DNA of 64,000 bases from Prolixibacteraceae bacterium (GCA_023229575.1 JALNYZ010000001.1:509810-573809); one strand, 5' to 3'. Positions 1 through 9,373 are shown, counted from the stretch's first letter. The notes: generated by a model from the letters alone, not told the origin. Numbers and translations are program-made.

Positions 1-1049
1 TGAACAACAATGAGGAGGTATTCGATCTGGTTACAAAAGTTTTGAAAAATGGCGGGTCAACCGCCCTTTTCCCTGAAGCTGCCCATTCAGGAAAGAGGCA
101 GATGCTTCCGCACAAAAAGGCCATACCTCGAATTGCGCTTGAAGCGGAAGCGAAAAATCAGTTTCAACTCGGCATACGGATTGTCCCGGTAGGGATTTAT
201 TATGACCATTATTGGCATTTCAACCGTACCTTGATGGTTCAATATGGCGAATCGATCGGAATCAATCAATACAGGGAGCGATGGGCTGAGAATGCACAAA
301 ATACCATGATTGCCCTGCGTGATGAGATTCAATGCATCCTTCAACCGTTAACAATGCAAATTAACAGCACCCAATATTACCAGGATTATGAAGATATCAG
401 AATGGTGGCTACGGAGGAGTATTCACATTATCACTTCTTTAACAGTAATCCGTGGTTACAGGAATTCCATGCAGGACAGGAATTTGTCAACGAAATAGAA
501 AAGTTTCAGGCTGAGCAACCTGAAGGATTTGATTTGTTGAGAAAGAGTTGCACTGCTTATATTAACGGGCTCAAAAAATTTGGTTATTCAAATGCTCAGG
601 TAGTCAAAGCCGGCCGAACAGGATTTTATAAACTTCCGGTACAGTTTTGTAAAGCGCTAATCACTTCCCCTTTGTTGGTTGCTGGATTTCTGGCTTGTAT
701 CCTGCCTTACGCCCTTCCAAGGGTCCTCCTTGCCGGAAAGGTCAAAGATCCTGCCTTTAAGAGCACCTTTATTTTTGTCTCAGGATTGTTGCTTTTCCCT
801 ATATTCTTTCTGCTTGAAAGCCTGTTAATTGGAATATTGTCCGGTTCTGTAATGGTAGCAACCATCTCTTTTGCGGCCATGCCTTTTCTCGGCAAATTCG
901 CTTTTCATCTATTTGAATTTGATCAGAATCTATTAAAAATGTTTAAGTTAAAAACCGTTCACAAATCAATCTTTCTTCAATTGGGGAAAGCACGTTTGGC
1001 AGTTTTGGAACTGGTTCCAGGAAAACAGGGTGTATGGGTCGGATCATGA
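1..1049 (+). CDS. PlsC-type 1-acylglycerol-3-phosphate acyltransferase-like protein, 5' end cut by the window
   Basis: Membrane acyltransferase of the PlsC/LPLAT type, which moves an acyl chain onto a glycerophosphate backbone in phospholipid synthesis. The frame is open from base 3 to the stop, so the true start and the N-terminal HX4D motif lie outside the window. The visible part begins just before a phosphate-binding motif (FPEAAHSG, a variant of the usual FPEGTRS) and continues through IVPVGIYYD, the conserved VPV block. About 170 residues of soluble domain follow, then two hydrophobic stretches near the C-terminus that probably anchor it in the inner membrane. The family is clear; the exact acyl acceptor cannot be read from this fragment. 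Confidence 0.75.
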   Translation, partial: NNNEEVFDLVTKVLKNGGSTALFPEAAHSGKRQMLPHKKAIPRIALEAEAKNQFQLGIRIVPVGIYYDHYWHFNRTLMVQYGESIGINQYRERWAENAQNTMIALRDEIQCILQPLTMQINSTQYYQDYEDIRMVATEEYSHYHFFNSNPWLQEFHAGQEFVNEIEKFQAEQPEGFDLLRKSCTAYINGLKKFGYSNAQVVKAGRTGFYKLPVQFCKALITSPLLVAGFLACILPYALPRVLLAGKVKDPAFKSTFIFVSGLLLFPIFFLLESLLIGILSGSVMVATISFAAMPFLGKFAFHLFEFDQNLLKMFKLKTVHKSIFLQLGKARLAVLELVPGKQGVWVGS

Positions 1050-1070
1050 CTCCTCCTTCGAAATTATAAG

Positions 1071-2141
1071 CTATAAATTTTGAACGAGCTCTTCCTTCAG
1101 CAGATTCACTAGACTTTTTACGGGTACGATTTCTGTGCATCGGTATGCGTTTGCCCCTGCAAATGCAAATGCATTGTCCATTTCCCCTCTGGATGCTTCG
1201 CCAAGAACACGGGCGATGCAATAAGGCGCAGTTCGGGGATCGCAAGACCTCAGACAATGATGGGGACATCTGAATGGAATGGTTTCACCCTTAGAAACCC
1301 TTTTCGTAAATTCGTTTCTGATTACCCTGCCAGGCAAACCAACCGGGCTGTTGATGATGGCAATATCCTCCTTTTTTGCCGTGATATAGGCTTGTTTAAA
1401 GTCATCATCGACATCGCATTCATCGGTACATACAAATCTGGTTGCCATTTGTACCCCGGAAGCGCCTAACTTCAGGAATTTTGCGATATCGGCACCATCC
1501 CAGATGCCACCGGCAGCAATTACAGGAATTTTCTCTTCCAGCGTTTCAACAAATTCAACCAATTCCTTCACCAGCTCTTCAAGCGATTTTGCCGTGTTGT
1601 TGAGGATGTCGGCATAAGAAAAACCCAGGTGCCCACCGGCCATGGGCCCTTCAAGAATCACAGCGTCAGGAATTTTATTATAGTTCTGTTTCCACTTTTT
1701 GTATATGATATTGAAAGCCCTGGCAGAAGAGACAATGGGTATTAATTTAATATTTGATCCAGCAGTCAATTTTGGAAGATCCAGTGGCAACCCCGATCCG
1801 CAGATAATCAAGTCTACCGATTCTGCGACACAAATCTTTACAAGCTCTTCGTAATTGGACAAAACAACCATAACATTCACGCCAATTACCCCGTTGGATT
1901 GAGCACGCGCTTTTCTGACAACATCCCGCAATCCAACATTATTGACCTCTACAAACCTTGTGGCCGAAACATTTTCAAAATCGCCCAGTCCCACACTGGC
2001 AATTACACCGGCGCATCCTTCATTGGCGACTGCAGAAGCCAGGTTCGCACCTGAAACCCTCACGCCCATGCCTCCCTGGATGATGGGAGGACAAATTTTG
2101 AGATCCCCGATATTTAATGTCGGAATGGATTGTTTTGTCAT
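1071..2141 (-). CDS. Nitronate monooxygenase / FabK-like FMN-dependent enzyme
   Basis: A 356-residue TIM-barrel flavoprotein of the 2-nitropropane dioxygenase family. Characterised members oxidise propionate-3-nitronate and other nitronates with FMN and O2; close relatives are FabK enoyl-ACP reductases. The N-terminal PPIIQGGMGVRVSG and GCAGVIASVG blocks, EGPMAGGHLG (with the family's substrate-binding His) and the phosphate-binding IAAGGIWDGADI and LGASGVQMATRF motifs are all present, so the enzyme looks complete. The C-terminal CPHHCLRSCD segment is cysteine-rich, as in many Bacteroidota members. The gene is convergent with the acyltransferase and lies downstream of the araC-type regulator behind a strong hairpin, so it is probably transcribed separately. 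The physiological substrate is not predictable. Confidence 0.85.
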   Translation of the reverse strand: MTKQSIPTLNIGDLKICPPIIQGGMGVRVSGANLASAVANEGCAGVIASVGLGDFENVSATRFVEVNNVGLRDVVRKARAQSNGVIGVNVMVVLSNYEELVKICVAESVDLIICGSGLPLDLPKLTAGSNIKLIPIVSSARAFNIIYKKWKQNYNKIPDAVILEGPMAGGHLGFSYADILNNTAKSLEELVKELVEFVETLEEKIPVIAAGGIWDGADIAKFLKLGASGVQMATRFVCTDECDVDDDFKQAYITAKKEDIAIINSPVGLPGRVIRNEFTKRVSKGETIPFRCPHHCLRSCDPRTAPYCIARVLGEASRGEMDNAFAFAGANAYRCTEIVPVKSLVNLLKEELVQNL

Positions 2142-2180
2142 CTGTATTAGAGTTTGCTAATAGTTTTTTAAATAACATTA

Positions 2181-2235
2181 TTTTTTTTGGTAATGTGAAA
2201 TTATTTGAAGATTAATTTCACATTACCAAAAAAAA
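2181..2235 (-). terminator. 23-bp perfect inverted repeat terminator
   Basis: Arms 2181-2203 and 2213-2235 are perfectly complementary over 23 bp around a 9-nt loop. The outer 8 bp of each arm are T and A runs, so the structure has a U-tract in either direction. It sits 31 bp after the stop of the araC-type gene and upstream of the nitronate monooxygenase start, so it should end the regulator's transcript. Confidence 0.8.
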
Positions 2236-2266
2236 TTGTTGTTCATTTATAGGTGTTCGATCTAAG

Positions 2267-3145
2267 CTAAAATACAATTCTGTTCATTAGTAATTTTTTC
2301 CTGTACTGTGCAGGGGAAATAGAGGTCTGCTTTTTAAAAATGCGCGAAAAATAGGAGATGCTCCTGAATCCCGTCTGATCTATGATTTGACTATGTGACA
2401 AATGGGTGGTCAGAAGTAAAAATTGGGCCCGCTCAATTCGCTTGCTAATGATGTAATCACAGGGTGCCAATCCGATGATTGTCTTAAAAACACGCGAAAA
2501 ATGGTCTTTGGAGAAACAGGCAATGCAGGCCAGCTCATCTACCGTAATATTCTGCTCCAGATTATTCTGGATATAAAGGAGAATAGCTTGAATATTGTAT
2601 TTCAGCATATTGGCTACCGGATAATTTTTACCTGATGCCAAAAAACGCGAAAAAAGCTGTTTCAGGATACCTAGTGTTTCAAGATGCTGGGCAGCCGAAT
2701 GGTATTCGACCTTTTTGTTCATCCAGGGCTTCGACTGATATATGCGTGGATGATGGTGTGGCAGCTGCAGATCGGGATTGACATGAACCATCCGTGCCAG
2801 GAGCTTGTAATCCAGGTCACAGGCAGCCGAAATATTTGCGATAGAAAAGAGGTTGTAGACACTCAGACCGTTGGGTTGGTCCATTCTGAAATGGATGTAA
2901 TAGTGGGATAGACCCTCCCTGAAATGATAACTGCACGAGGTAAAACTGGGGATCAGGTAGAGCCTGCCTGCTTCTAACGCAATTTTATTGTTTCCGATAA
3001 TCAGCGAACCACAACCTTCCGTAATGAGGTAGATCCTGGTAAAAGGGCTGATGATATCTTGGTAATCTGCATCCTGTGTAAAGCGTGAATATGCAACATT
3101 CTGCAGATGGAAAGTAAGCGATTCATTGATTTGCTCGAGGTACAT
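2267..3145 (-). CDS. AraC-family transcriptional regulator
   Basis: A 292-residue regulator with an N-terminal AraC-type cupin sensing domain (about residues 20-130; TEGCGSLIIGNNK and the SCSYHF strand) and a C-terminal double helix-turn-helix (about 190-290). In the latter, FSKDHFSRVFK forms HTH1 and the signature SYFSRIFKKQTSISPAQYR forms HTH2. It is divergent from the RhaT-type symporter with about 195 bp between the starts, the usual place for a sugar-responsive activator. By analogy with RhaS/RhaR and AraC it probably senses the sugar handled by the neighbouring symporter, fucosidase and mutarotase and activates that locus. The ligand is inferred only from context. Confidence 0.85.
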   Translation of the reverse strand: MYLEQINESLTFHLQNVAYSRFTQDADYQDIISPFTRIYLITEGCGSLIIGNNKIALEAGRLYLIPSFTSCSYHFREGLSHYYIHFRMDQPNGLSVYNLFSIANISAACDLDYKLLARMVHVNPDLQLPHHHPRIYQSKPWMNKKVEYHSAAQHLETLGILKQLFSRFLASGKNYPVANMLKYNIQAILLYIQNNLEQNITVDELACIACFSKDHFSRVFKTIIGLAPCDYIISKRIERAQFLLLTTHLSHSQIIDQTGFRSISYFSRIFKKQTSISPAQYRKKLLMNRIVF

Positions 3146-3339
3146 ATTATTTCAAATGAGTGGTTTATTCTGATATGATTTCAAAAATAGAAAAAACTGC
3201 CTAAACAATATCACGGAATTGTGCAAATATTTACCTGAAATGTTCAACGGAAAGCTGACCAAAAATTGTTGGTTTAACAGTGTGTCCACCTATTCGGAAA
3301 CACACGGCCTTACAGCTCTTAAAACAAAACAACAAAAAA

Positions 3340-4383
3340 ATGAGTATCAGTATCTTATCAGGAATTCTGCTGATTGCCCTTGGTGCATTTTCATCGGGTA
3401 GTTTTGCTGTCCCGTTCGGGAAAATCAAAGGATGGAGTTGGGAAACCTACTGGATGGTATTCAGTCTGGGCGCATATATTCTCTTTCCTTTGGCTGCTTG
3501 TCTGATTTTCGCGCCTGATTTTATGGCGATTATCGGGTCTACCCCATCCGGAACATTACTGACCGTATTCCTGCTCGGTGCACTTTACGGTGTGGGAAAC
3601 CTCTCTTTCGGATTGGCTCTGAGATACCTTGGATTGTCACTTGGGTACGCACTTTCACTTGGATTGATGCTTGCCATTGGCACACTTATCCCTCCACTGA
3701 TTGATGGTCGCCTGCAGGTGATGATGCAGGGCAAAGGTGGCACCATGTTAATCTTGGGAATCGTTGTCGCGATAGTCGGGATAGGGCTTTCGGCATGGTC
3801 AGGGATCCTGAAGGATAAGATTATGTCGGATACCAAAAAGCAGGAGAGTATCCATGAATTCAACCTGATCAAGGGAACCATGGCCGCTATTCTGGTCGGA
3901 TTTACAGGATCGGCCATGTCACTTGGCTTCGAGCAGGGAAACCCAATCTCAGAGATCGCGGTCAAACAGGACGTCGATCCGCTGTTTGCCATGATGCCAA
4001 TGGTTGTGGTGCTTTTTGCCGGAACTTTTGTTACGACCATTGTTTGGTGCACCTACCTTGGCAGAAAAAACGGTTCATTGAGCAATTACAGTCAGGCAGA
4101 AACAACCAAAATATTGACATCCAATTATATTTTTGGATTGCTTGCCGGATTTCTGTGGTTTAGCCAGTTTATTGTTTATAGCATGGGAAAAAGCAAAATG
4201 GGCACTTACACCTTTACCTCCTGGGGAATTCTGATGGCCCTCACCATTGTTTTTGCTACCGTATGGGGATTGTTGCGCAAAGAATGGAAAGGGGCACCGA
4301 CAAAAATCTATGTATTGATGATCCTTTCGCAGTTGATTATCATTGCGTCGTCATTCCTGATCGGGATCAGCGGGACGGAGTAG
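3340..4383 (+). CDS. rhaT: RhaT-type L-rhamnose/H+ symporter
   Basis: A 347-residue inner-membrane permease of the drug/metabolite transporter superfamily with about ten hydrophobic helices, matching RhaT (about 344 residues). The N-terminus MSISILSGILLIALGAF, the motif SSGSFAVPFGKIKGWSWE and the block LSFGLALRYLGLSLGYALS are RhaT hallmarks. I chose ATG 3340 because the frame upstream of it encodes only low-complexity sequence and helix 1 begins here; no Shine-Dalgarno is seen, as is common in this phylum. The gene leads the plus-strand set symporter, UroD-like, fucosidase, mutarotase. L-rhamnose is the known RhaT substrate, but the adjacent alpha-L-fucosidase makes L-fucose equally likely. 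Confidence 0.85.
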   Translation: MSISILSGILLIALGAFSSGSFAVPFGKIKGWSWETYWMVFSLGAYILFPLAACLIFAPDFMAIIGSTPSGTLLTVFLLGALYGVGNLSFGLALRYLGLSLGYALSLGLMLAIGTLIPPLIDGRLQVMMQGKGGTMLILGIVVAIVGIGLSAWSGILKDKIMSDTKKQESIHEFNLIKGTMAAILVGFTGSAMSLGFEQGNPISEIAVKQDVDPLFAMMPMVVVLFAGTFVTTIVWCTYLGRKNGSLSNYSQAETTKILTSNYIFGLLAGFLWFSQFIVYSMGKSKMGTYTFTSWGILMALTIVFATVWGLLRKEWKGAPTKIYVLMILSQLIIIASSFLIGISGTE

Positions 4384-4475
4384 GAAGGAGAAAGTCAAAA
4401 GGATAAAGGGAGGAACGCTAAAATCAGCAATCGTTCAACTTACCAAAAGCCAATAGCTAATAGCCAAAAACCAAC
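4384..4475 (+). repeat. Modular intergenic repeat, copy 1 (partial)
   Basis: It carries the module AAAAGGATAAAG followed by GAGGAACGCTAAAATCA and then reiterated CCAATAGC/TAATAGCC words. The same order of modules recurs at 20312-20520, 24808-24925 and 32404-32600, where the arms are longer. This copy keeps one arm only. Confidence 0.6.
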
Positions 4476-4535
4476 ATCTTGACAATAAGCAATTTACCAA
4501 GAAATTATCAAAAATTAAAATATACGCACAAATAA

Positions 4536-5795
4536 ATGACTACTTCACGCGAACGAATTATATCGGCCATCCTACACCTATCTACCGGGAAGGTGGCGGT
4601 CGACATGGGAGCCACGCCAAGTTCCGGAATTTCCGCGATAGCTTACAGTAACCTTCTGAAGCATCTTGGTCGGACCGATCTTCCGGTTCTGGTTTACGAC
4701 GTGGTGCAGCAGCTGGCCCAACCGGATATGTCCATCCTCGATCACTTTGGAATTGATGTGCTGGATATCGGGCGCACCTTCAACGATGAGCCATCTGATT
4801 GGATTCCCACGACACTTGCAAATGGGGCTCCTGCATTCTATCCAAAATGGTTCAAACCTTCAGCGTTGGAGGACGGATCCTTTGTGACCTACGATGACGA
4901 TGGAAAGCGGATATTGTCCAGGATGCCTGTTGGCGCGACCTTCTTCGACCAAACCTACTTTCCTTATCTGGATGGCTATCCCGATTCGTATGAAAACCTG
5001 GATGCCGAAATGGGCAGGATTATGTGGGCACGCGATGTGCACAGTCCGTGGGACCATGCCGGAGAGGAGGATTTTTGGATCAAGTTAAGGGAAAAGACAC
5101 TGAAGCTGAGAGAAAGCACAGACAAGGCCTTGTTGGTGGTTTGCGGATGCAACCTATTCGAATGGGGAACCTTTCTTCGCAGGATGGACAACTTTCTGAT
5201 GGACCTGATATGCGATACCGAAAATGTGGAAAAACTGCTTGACCAACTCCTGGTAAGGCACCTGGCAACACTCGAAAAAGTGTGCAACTCGGTAGGTAAT
5301 ATCGTCGACATCATCCGTTTTGGTGATGATCTGGGCATGAGCTCCGGTCCTTTCATGGATACTGATACATATCGCGCACTTTTTAAACCAAGGCACAAAA
5401 TTCTTTGCGAATATGTAAAAACGCACAGCAAGATGCACTCTTACATCCATTCGTGCGGTTCTATCTCTTCGTTGATGCCCGATTTGATTGAAGCAGGAAT
5501 TGAGATTTTCAATCCTGTGCAAACCAATGCTTACATGATGAAACCCGATTACCTGAAAAAGGAGTTTGGCAAAGATTGTACTTTCTGGGGTGGCGGCATT
5601 GAGACTGTCGGAACATTGAATTCCGGAACCCCGGAACAGATTCGCAAACAAGTGCTCGAACGGTTGGAGATCTTTTCTCCTGGTGGCGGCTTTGTTTTCA
5701 ATACCGTGCACAACATTTTACCGGATGTTCCGCCGGAAAATATTGTGGCCATGTTTGATGCTGTAAAGGAGTTTAATTCAAAGCAGGATAATTGA
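4536..5795 (+). CDS. Uroporphyrinogen decarboxylase-fold protein, putative methyltransferase
   Basis: A 419-residue protein of the UroD/MtaA/CmuA superfamily. True HemE binds porphyrins, while MtaA- and CmuA-type members bind Zn and transfer methyl groups to or from corrinoids or thiols. The zinc-type motif HSCG is seen at His305-x-Cys307, followed by a C-terminal FNTVHNILPDVPPEN block typical of the non-HemE members found in catabolic loci. The HemE N-terminal arginine motif is not evident. The gene lies between the RhaT-type symporter and the fucosidase (47 bp before the latter), so a role in sugar catabolism, for example demethylation of a methylated deoxysugar, is a possible inference. 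The exact reaction is unknown. Confidence 0.7.
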   Translation: MTTSRERIISAILHLSTGKVAVDMGATPSSGISAIAYSNLLKHLGRTDLPVLVYDVVQQLAQPDMSILDHFGIDVLDIGRTFNDEPSDWIPTTLANGAPAFYPKWFKPSALEDGSFVTYDDDGKRILSRMPVGATFFDQTYFPYLDGYPDSYENLDAEMGRIMWARDVHSPWDHAGEEDFWIKLREKTLKLRESTDKALLVVCGCNLFEWGTFLRRMDNFLMDLICDTENVEKLLDQLLVRHLATLEKVCNSVGNIVDIIRFGDDLGMSSGPFMDTDTYRALFKPRHKILCEYVKTHSKMHSYIHSCGSISSLMPDLIEAGIEIFNPVQTNAYMMKPDYLKKEFGKDCTFWGGGIETVGTLNSGTPEQIRKQVLERLEIFSPGGGFVFNTVHNILPDVPPENIVAMFDAVKEFNSKQDN

Positions 5796-5843
5796 CACAT
5801 TTTACGATGAATTGCATTCTTGAGTATTCTTAACGAGGCTACT

Positions 5844-7487
5844 ATGAAAAGAGTTGTATCTATTCTGTTTTTAATTGCCCTCTGGTTTTCAGGTTCAGGA
5901 CAAACGGCATCAAACAACAAGCAAAAAATTGAGGAGTGGAAAGATGCCCGGTTCGGCATGTTTATCCATTGGGGCCCGGTAGCGCTCAAAGGTACTGAGA
6001 TCGGCTGGTCCCGCGGGCGTGAAATTCCTGTCGATGAATATGATAACCTGTACAAGAAATTTGACGCACCCAATTTTGATGCCAACAACTGGGCGACGGT
6101 TGCCAAGGCTGCCGGTATGAAATACATCATCCTCACCACAAAACACCACGATGGCTTTTGTCTCTGGAACACGCGTCAAACCGACTTTAACATCATGAAT
6201 TCCCCCCTGCACCGCGATGTAGTGAAGGAGCTTGCTGAGGCATGTAAAAAGCAGGGAATTGCCTTTGGCACCTACTATTCCACCACAGACTGGCACCATC
6301 CTGATTTTCCTTTAACCAGTCCGGGAGGTCAGGTACAAAGGGCCAGCTATGATCTGGATGCCTATACCGGTTACCTGAAAAGGCAGGTCGCGGAACTGTT
6401 GCTGAATTACGGACCGCTTTTCGTGCTCTGGTTCGATGTACCGCAACGCTTCGATGCCACCAGAGGACAGGGCGTTATTGATTTTGCCCATACCATTCAG
6501 CCCGATATCATCATCAACAACCGTACCGGGGCCAAAGGGGATTACGATACGCCTGAGCAAAGGGTAGGAGGATTTCAGAACGACCGTCCCTGGGAAACCT
6601 GCATGACCATTGCCAACCAATGGGCCTGGAAACCCAATGATGAGGTGAAATCACTTGAGCAGTGCCTTCAAAGTCTGGTAAGGTCAGCCGGAAGTGATGG
6701 CAACCTGTTGTTCAATGTAGGCCCGATGCCGGATGGAAGGATAGAGTCACTTCAGGTTGAACGGCTGAAAGAGATGGGGCAATGGCTACAGAAATATGGC
6801 TATTCTATTTACGGTACCCGCGGTGGCCCATTCAAACCGACCGACTGGGGAGTTAGTACCCGCAAAGGCAACACAATTTACCTGCACATTCAGAAATGGA
6901 ACGGGAAAAACGTACAAATTCCACTGCCTGATTTGGGAATGGATATAAAAAACTGTAAGCTGGCATCAGGTGGGAAAATGAAAGTTTCCAAAAAAGAGGG
7001 AATGACCATTCTTGAAATTTCAGGGGAATCCCTTCAGCCGATCAATACCATCGTTGAAATAGAAACATCAGGCAATGTAATGAATGTCAAACCACTGGAA
7101 ATTGGTTCTGAATCCCTCTCCTACAACAAAAAAGTGTCGGCTTCAAGTAACCCGGATCCTAACTGGCAGGATATCAAATCCATCAACAACGGTGACTGGG
7201 TGGGCCATTACTGGACTCCTGACGTAAAGGATAAAATGCCCTGGGCCGAAATAGACTTTGGAAAGCCTGAGAAGATATCCAAAGCAATCATCTATGAAAG
7301 TGGAGACGCAGTAAAAGCCTTCGAACTACAATACCTACAAAATGAAACGTGGAAAGTATTTTACAATGGGACCACCCTTGGCGCAAAAGCTGAGCTCAAA
7401 TTCCCAAAAATCACTGCTCAAAAAGTCAGGCTTGTATTGAAGGAATTTTCAAAGGTTCCCGGGATTTATGAAGTAGTACTTTTGTGA
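5844..7487 (+). CDS. Secreted alpha-L-fucosidase, GH29, with C-terminal F5/8-type C-like domain
   Basis: A 547-residue enzyme that hydrolyses terminal alpha-L-fucose from glycans by a retaining mechanism. A signal peptide (MKRVVSILFLIALWFSGSG) precedes the (beta/alpha)8 domain. GH29 blocks include RFGMFIHWGPVA, GMKYIILTTKHHDGFCLW and LWFDVPQ; in the last, Asp198 is the likely nucleophile. The DGNLLFNVGPMPDG strand follows. Residues from about 425 onward form a discoidin-like beta-sandwich (SASSNPDPNW to the end) that probably binds carbohydrate. ATG 5844 is preferred because it directly precedes the signal peptide. It should act in the periplasm or at the cell surface and feed the adjacent symporter and mutarotase. 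Confidence 0.9.
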   Translation: MKRVVSILFLIALWFSGSGQTASNNKQKIEEWKDARFGMFIHWGPVALKGTEIGWSRGREIPVDEYDNLYKKFDAPNFDANNWATVAKAAGMKYIILTTKHHDGFCLWNTRQTDFNIMNSPLHRDVVKELAEACKKQGIAFGTYYSTTDWHHPDFPLTSPGGQVQRASYDLDAYTGYLKRQVAELLLNYGPLFVLWFDVPQRFDATRGQGVIDFAHTIQPDIIINNRTGAKGDYDTPEQRVGGFQNDRPWETCMTIANQWAWKPNDEVKSLEQCLQSLVRSAGSDGNLLFNVGPMPDGRIESLQVERLKEMGQWLQKYGYSIYGTRGGPFKPTDWGVSTRKGNTIYLHIQKWNGKNVQIPLPDLGMDIKNCKLASGGKMKVSKKEGMTILEISGESLQPINTIVEIETSGNVMNVKPLEIGSESLSYNKKVSASSNPDPNWQDIKSINNGDWVGHYWTPDVKDKMPWAEIDFGKPEKISKAIIYESGDAVKAFELQYLQNETWKVFYNGTTLGAKAELKFPKITAQKVRLVLKEFSKVPGIYEVVLL

Positions 7488-7499
7488 AAAATTATAATC

Positions 7500-7823
7500 A
7501 TGAGACGATTCGGACAAATTATCGGGGTTGATCCCGAACAATTCGAAACCTATAAAGCATACCATGCGGCTGTATGGCCTGAAATCCTGGAGAAGATCAC
7601 CGCCTGCAACATCAGGAACTACTCTATTTTTCACAAAGACAACCAACTGTTTGCCTACTTCGAGTACATCGGCGATGATTTTGCCGCCGACATGGCCAAA
7701 ATGGCTGCCGATCCCAAAACAAAGGAGTGGTGGGCCATTATGGAACCCATGCAAAAACCAGTTGCAACACGCACACTTGGCGATTGGTGGGCAAGCATGG
7801 AGGAGGTATTTCATTTGGATTAA
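7500..7823 (+). CDS. rhaM: L-rhamnose/L-fucose mutarotase, RhaM family
   Basis: A 107-residue dimeric alpha/beta-barrel protein that interconverts the alpha and beta pyranose anomers of L-rhamnose and, in some Bacteroidota loci, probably L-fucose. It is near the usual 104-residue length. The motif YKAYHAAVWPEI contains the catalytic His and the flanking Trp, and the C-terminal DPKTKEWWAIMEPMQ and the end tryptophans form the sugar pocket. It begins 12 bp after the fucosidase stop, so the two are almost surely co-transcribed. Rhamnose is the substrate of the characterised family; the fucosidase context suggests fucose here. Confidence 0.88.
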   Translation: MRRFGQIIGVDPEQFETYKAYHAAVWPEILEKITACNIRNYSIFHKDNQLFAYFEYIGDDFAADMAKMAADPKTKEWWAIMEPMQKPVATRTLGDWWASMEEVFHLD

Positions 7824-7859
7824 CAGGAAATCTATTTTTAAGATCCATCACTGACAAAT

Positions 7860-7903
7860 CCAAGGGAATAACCGGACTTAAAGCTTTCCGCTTATTCCCT
7901 TGG
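7860..7903. terminator. Hairpin between convergent genes
   Basis: A 12-bp perfect inverted repeat (CCAAGGGAATAA with its complement, 7860-7871 and 7892-7903) encloses a second short CGGA/TCCG stem. It sits between the mutarotase stop and the stop of the minus-strand acetylesterase. No strong T-run follows, so it may act in both directions only weakly. Confidence 0.6.
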
Positions 7904-7957
7904 AGTAAATCGCCGGGAACATTTTTACCCTACACGTTACCATGTGCAACGATATAA

Positions 7958-9373
7958 CTATTTCCCCCAGTTATCCGTTCTGAAAGATGGAACCGGCAAA
8001 CCCGCTGTATTGTACAAATAGCCGTTGGTAACCGGAAAATTGCTAAATGCATAGCGAACCGCAACCGGCGCCTTTACTTTTGGTGACCATACATTGGCCT
8101 GTTTGGCTTTGATGGCAAGTTTGGCAGGGTAAAAAATGCTGTCCGGTCCGGCAATCTCGAAGCAATTTACCTCTTTACCAAAAGTGCTCAGGCCTGCTGC
8201 CACATTGTCAAAGGAGAGTACCGCAAGGGTATCCTTTACAACCATTTTCGTGTAAGCGGGAGACTTGTACATAATGCCTTTGATACCATAGGTCTCGGCA
8301 AAAGCCCAAAGGGCCAGCCGTTTGGCAACTACCATTTTTTCTGCAGGATGGATGTTCTTCTCCTCTCCTATATCAAGGGTACAGGCCATTCCGCTGTTTG
8401 CAATCTGAGAGACTGACTTCAACTGTTCGTCGCGCTGCAAAGCAGAATTGACCCCCTTGCTGTTTCCGTACCAATAAGGAGCAATCTGAACAAAATAGAA
8501 GGGAAACTCACCTACCCCAAAATCCTTTCGCCAATTGGCTACCATAGCTGCCTGCAATGCCACATAATCCTTGTAATTGCCAATATTGGATTCGCCCTGG
8601 TACCAAATAGCCCCCTTTATGGCATAATTGATGATCGGTGAAATCATGCCATTGTAAAGGTTGGATGCCCGTTGGTTTACTGTTGATTTTGCCTGGGTTG
8701 TCCGGGCATATGCTTCAGTAAAAGGAAGGATCGTTTCGTGGCTCATCCATGCTTCGATGGCAGAACCGCCCCAGTCTGAACTGATGACGCCAACCGGGAC
8801 TTTGAGTCTTTGCTGCAGCAGTCTGGCGTACAAATAGCCAACCGCGCTGAAACCCGATGCTGACTCGGCTGTCGCTACACTCCATTTACCTGTACAGGTA
8901 TCAACAGGGACTGCGCTGATGGCCTTTGTCACATTGTAAAGGCGAATCTGATCATTGTCTGCATCCAAGAGGATATCATTGGAGCCAATGATGGGTGAAT
9001 CGCCATATCCTGCCATGGACATCTCCATGTTCGACTGTCCGGAACAAAGCCAAACCTCACCCAACAGTATGTTTTTAAGTTGTATTTTCTCTTTTGGGGA
9101 ACCAATTGTAATGGTATAAGGTCCGCCGGCATTGGTGGTTTTTAATTTAGCCATCCAGTTACCTTTGTCATTGGTAGTTGCAATCACCTGACCGACAATC
9201 CAATCCGCTTTGACAGTCAATTTTTCTCCGGGTTTTGCTTTGCCCCAGATTTTTACCTCGGTATTGCGCTGGAGAACCATGTTGTCGCCTAAAACAGAGG
9301 CAACTTTAATCTGACCTTGCCCCATCAGGCAGGCCAATAAAAAAATAGCAAGAAAAAGAATTTTGGTTTGCAT
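7958..9373 (-). CDS. Secreted sialate O-acetylesterase-like SGNH hydrolase
   Basis: A 471-residue SASA-domain esterase that removes O-acetyl groups from sialic acids or other acetylated glycans. A signal peptide (MQTKILFLAIFLLACLMGQGQ) is followed by an Ig-like N-terminal domain (about 22-105) and the SGNH core. The core has the nucleophile in LCSGQSNMEM, the oxyanion-hole glycine in SSDWGGSAIEAW and the asparagine block in IWYQGESNIGNY. The catalytic His is expected in the EKNIHPAEK segment. It is convergent with the fucosidase/mutarotase genes and divergent from the DUF6259-like gene, so it completes a glycan-deacetylating and fucose-releasing set. Activity on non-sialic acids such as acetylated xylan or fucoidan is possible. 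Confidence 0.88.
   Translation of the reverse strand: MQTKILFLAIFLLACLMGQGQIKVASVLGDNMVLQRNTEVKIWGKAKPGEKLTVKADWIVGQVIATTNDKGNWMAKLKTTNAGGPYTITIGSPKEKIQLKNILLGEVWLCSGQSNMEMSMAGYGDSPIIGSNDILLDADNDQIRLYNVTKAISAVPVDTCTGKWSVATAESASGFSAVGYLYARLLQQRLKVPVGVISSDWGGSAIEAWMSHETILPFTEAYARTTQAKSTVNQRASNLYNGMISPIINYAIKGAIWYQGESNIGNYKDYVALQAAMVANWRKDFGVGEFPFYFVQIAPYWYGNSKGVNSALQRDEQLKSVSQIANSGMACTLDIGEEKNIHPAEKMVVAKRLALWAFAETYGIKGIMYKSPAYTKMVVKDTLAVLSFDNVAAGLSTFGKEVNCFEIAGPDSIFYPAKLAIKAKQANVWSPKVKAPVAVRYAFSNFPVTNGYLYNTAGLPVPSFRTDNWGK

Noticed and set aside
4536..5795. HemE uroporphyrinogen decarboxylase
   Set aside because: HemE-specific N-terminal motifs are absent, a zinc-type HxC motif is present, and the context is sugar use rather than haem synthesis.
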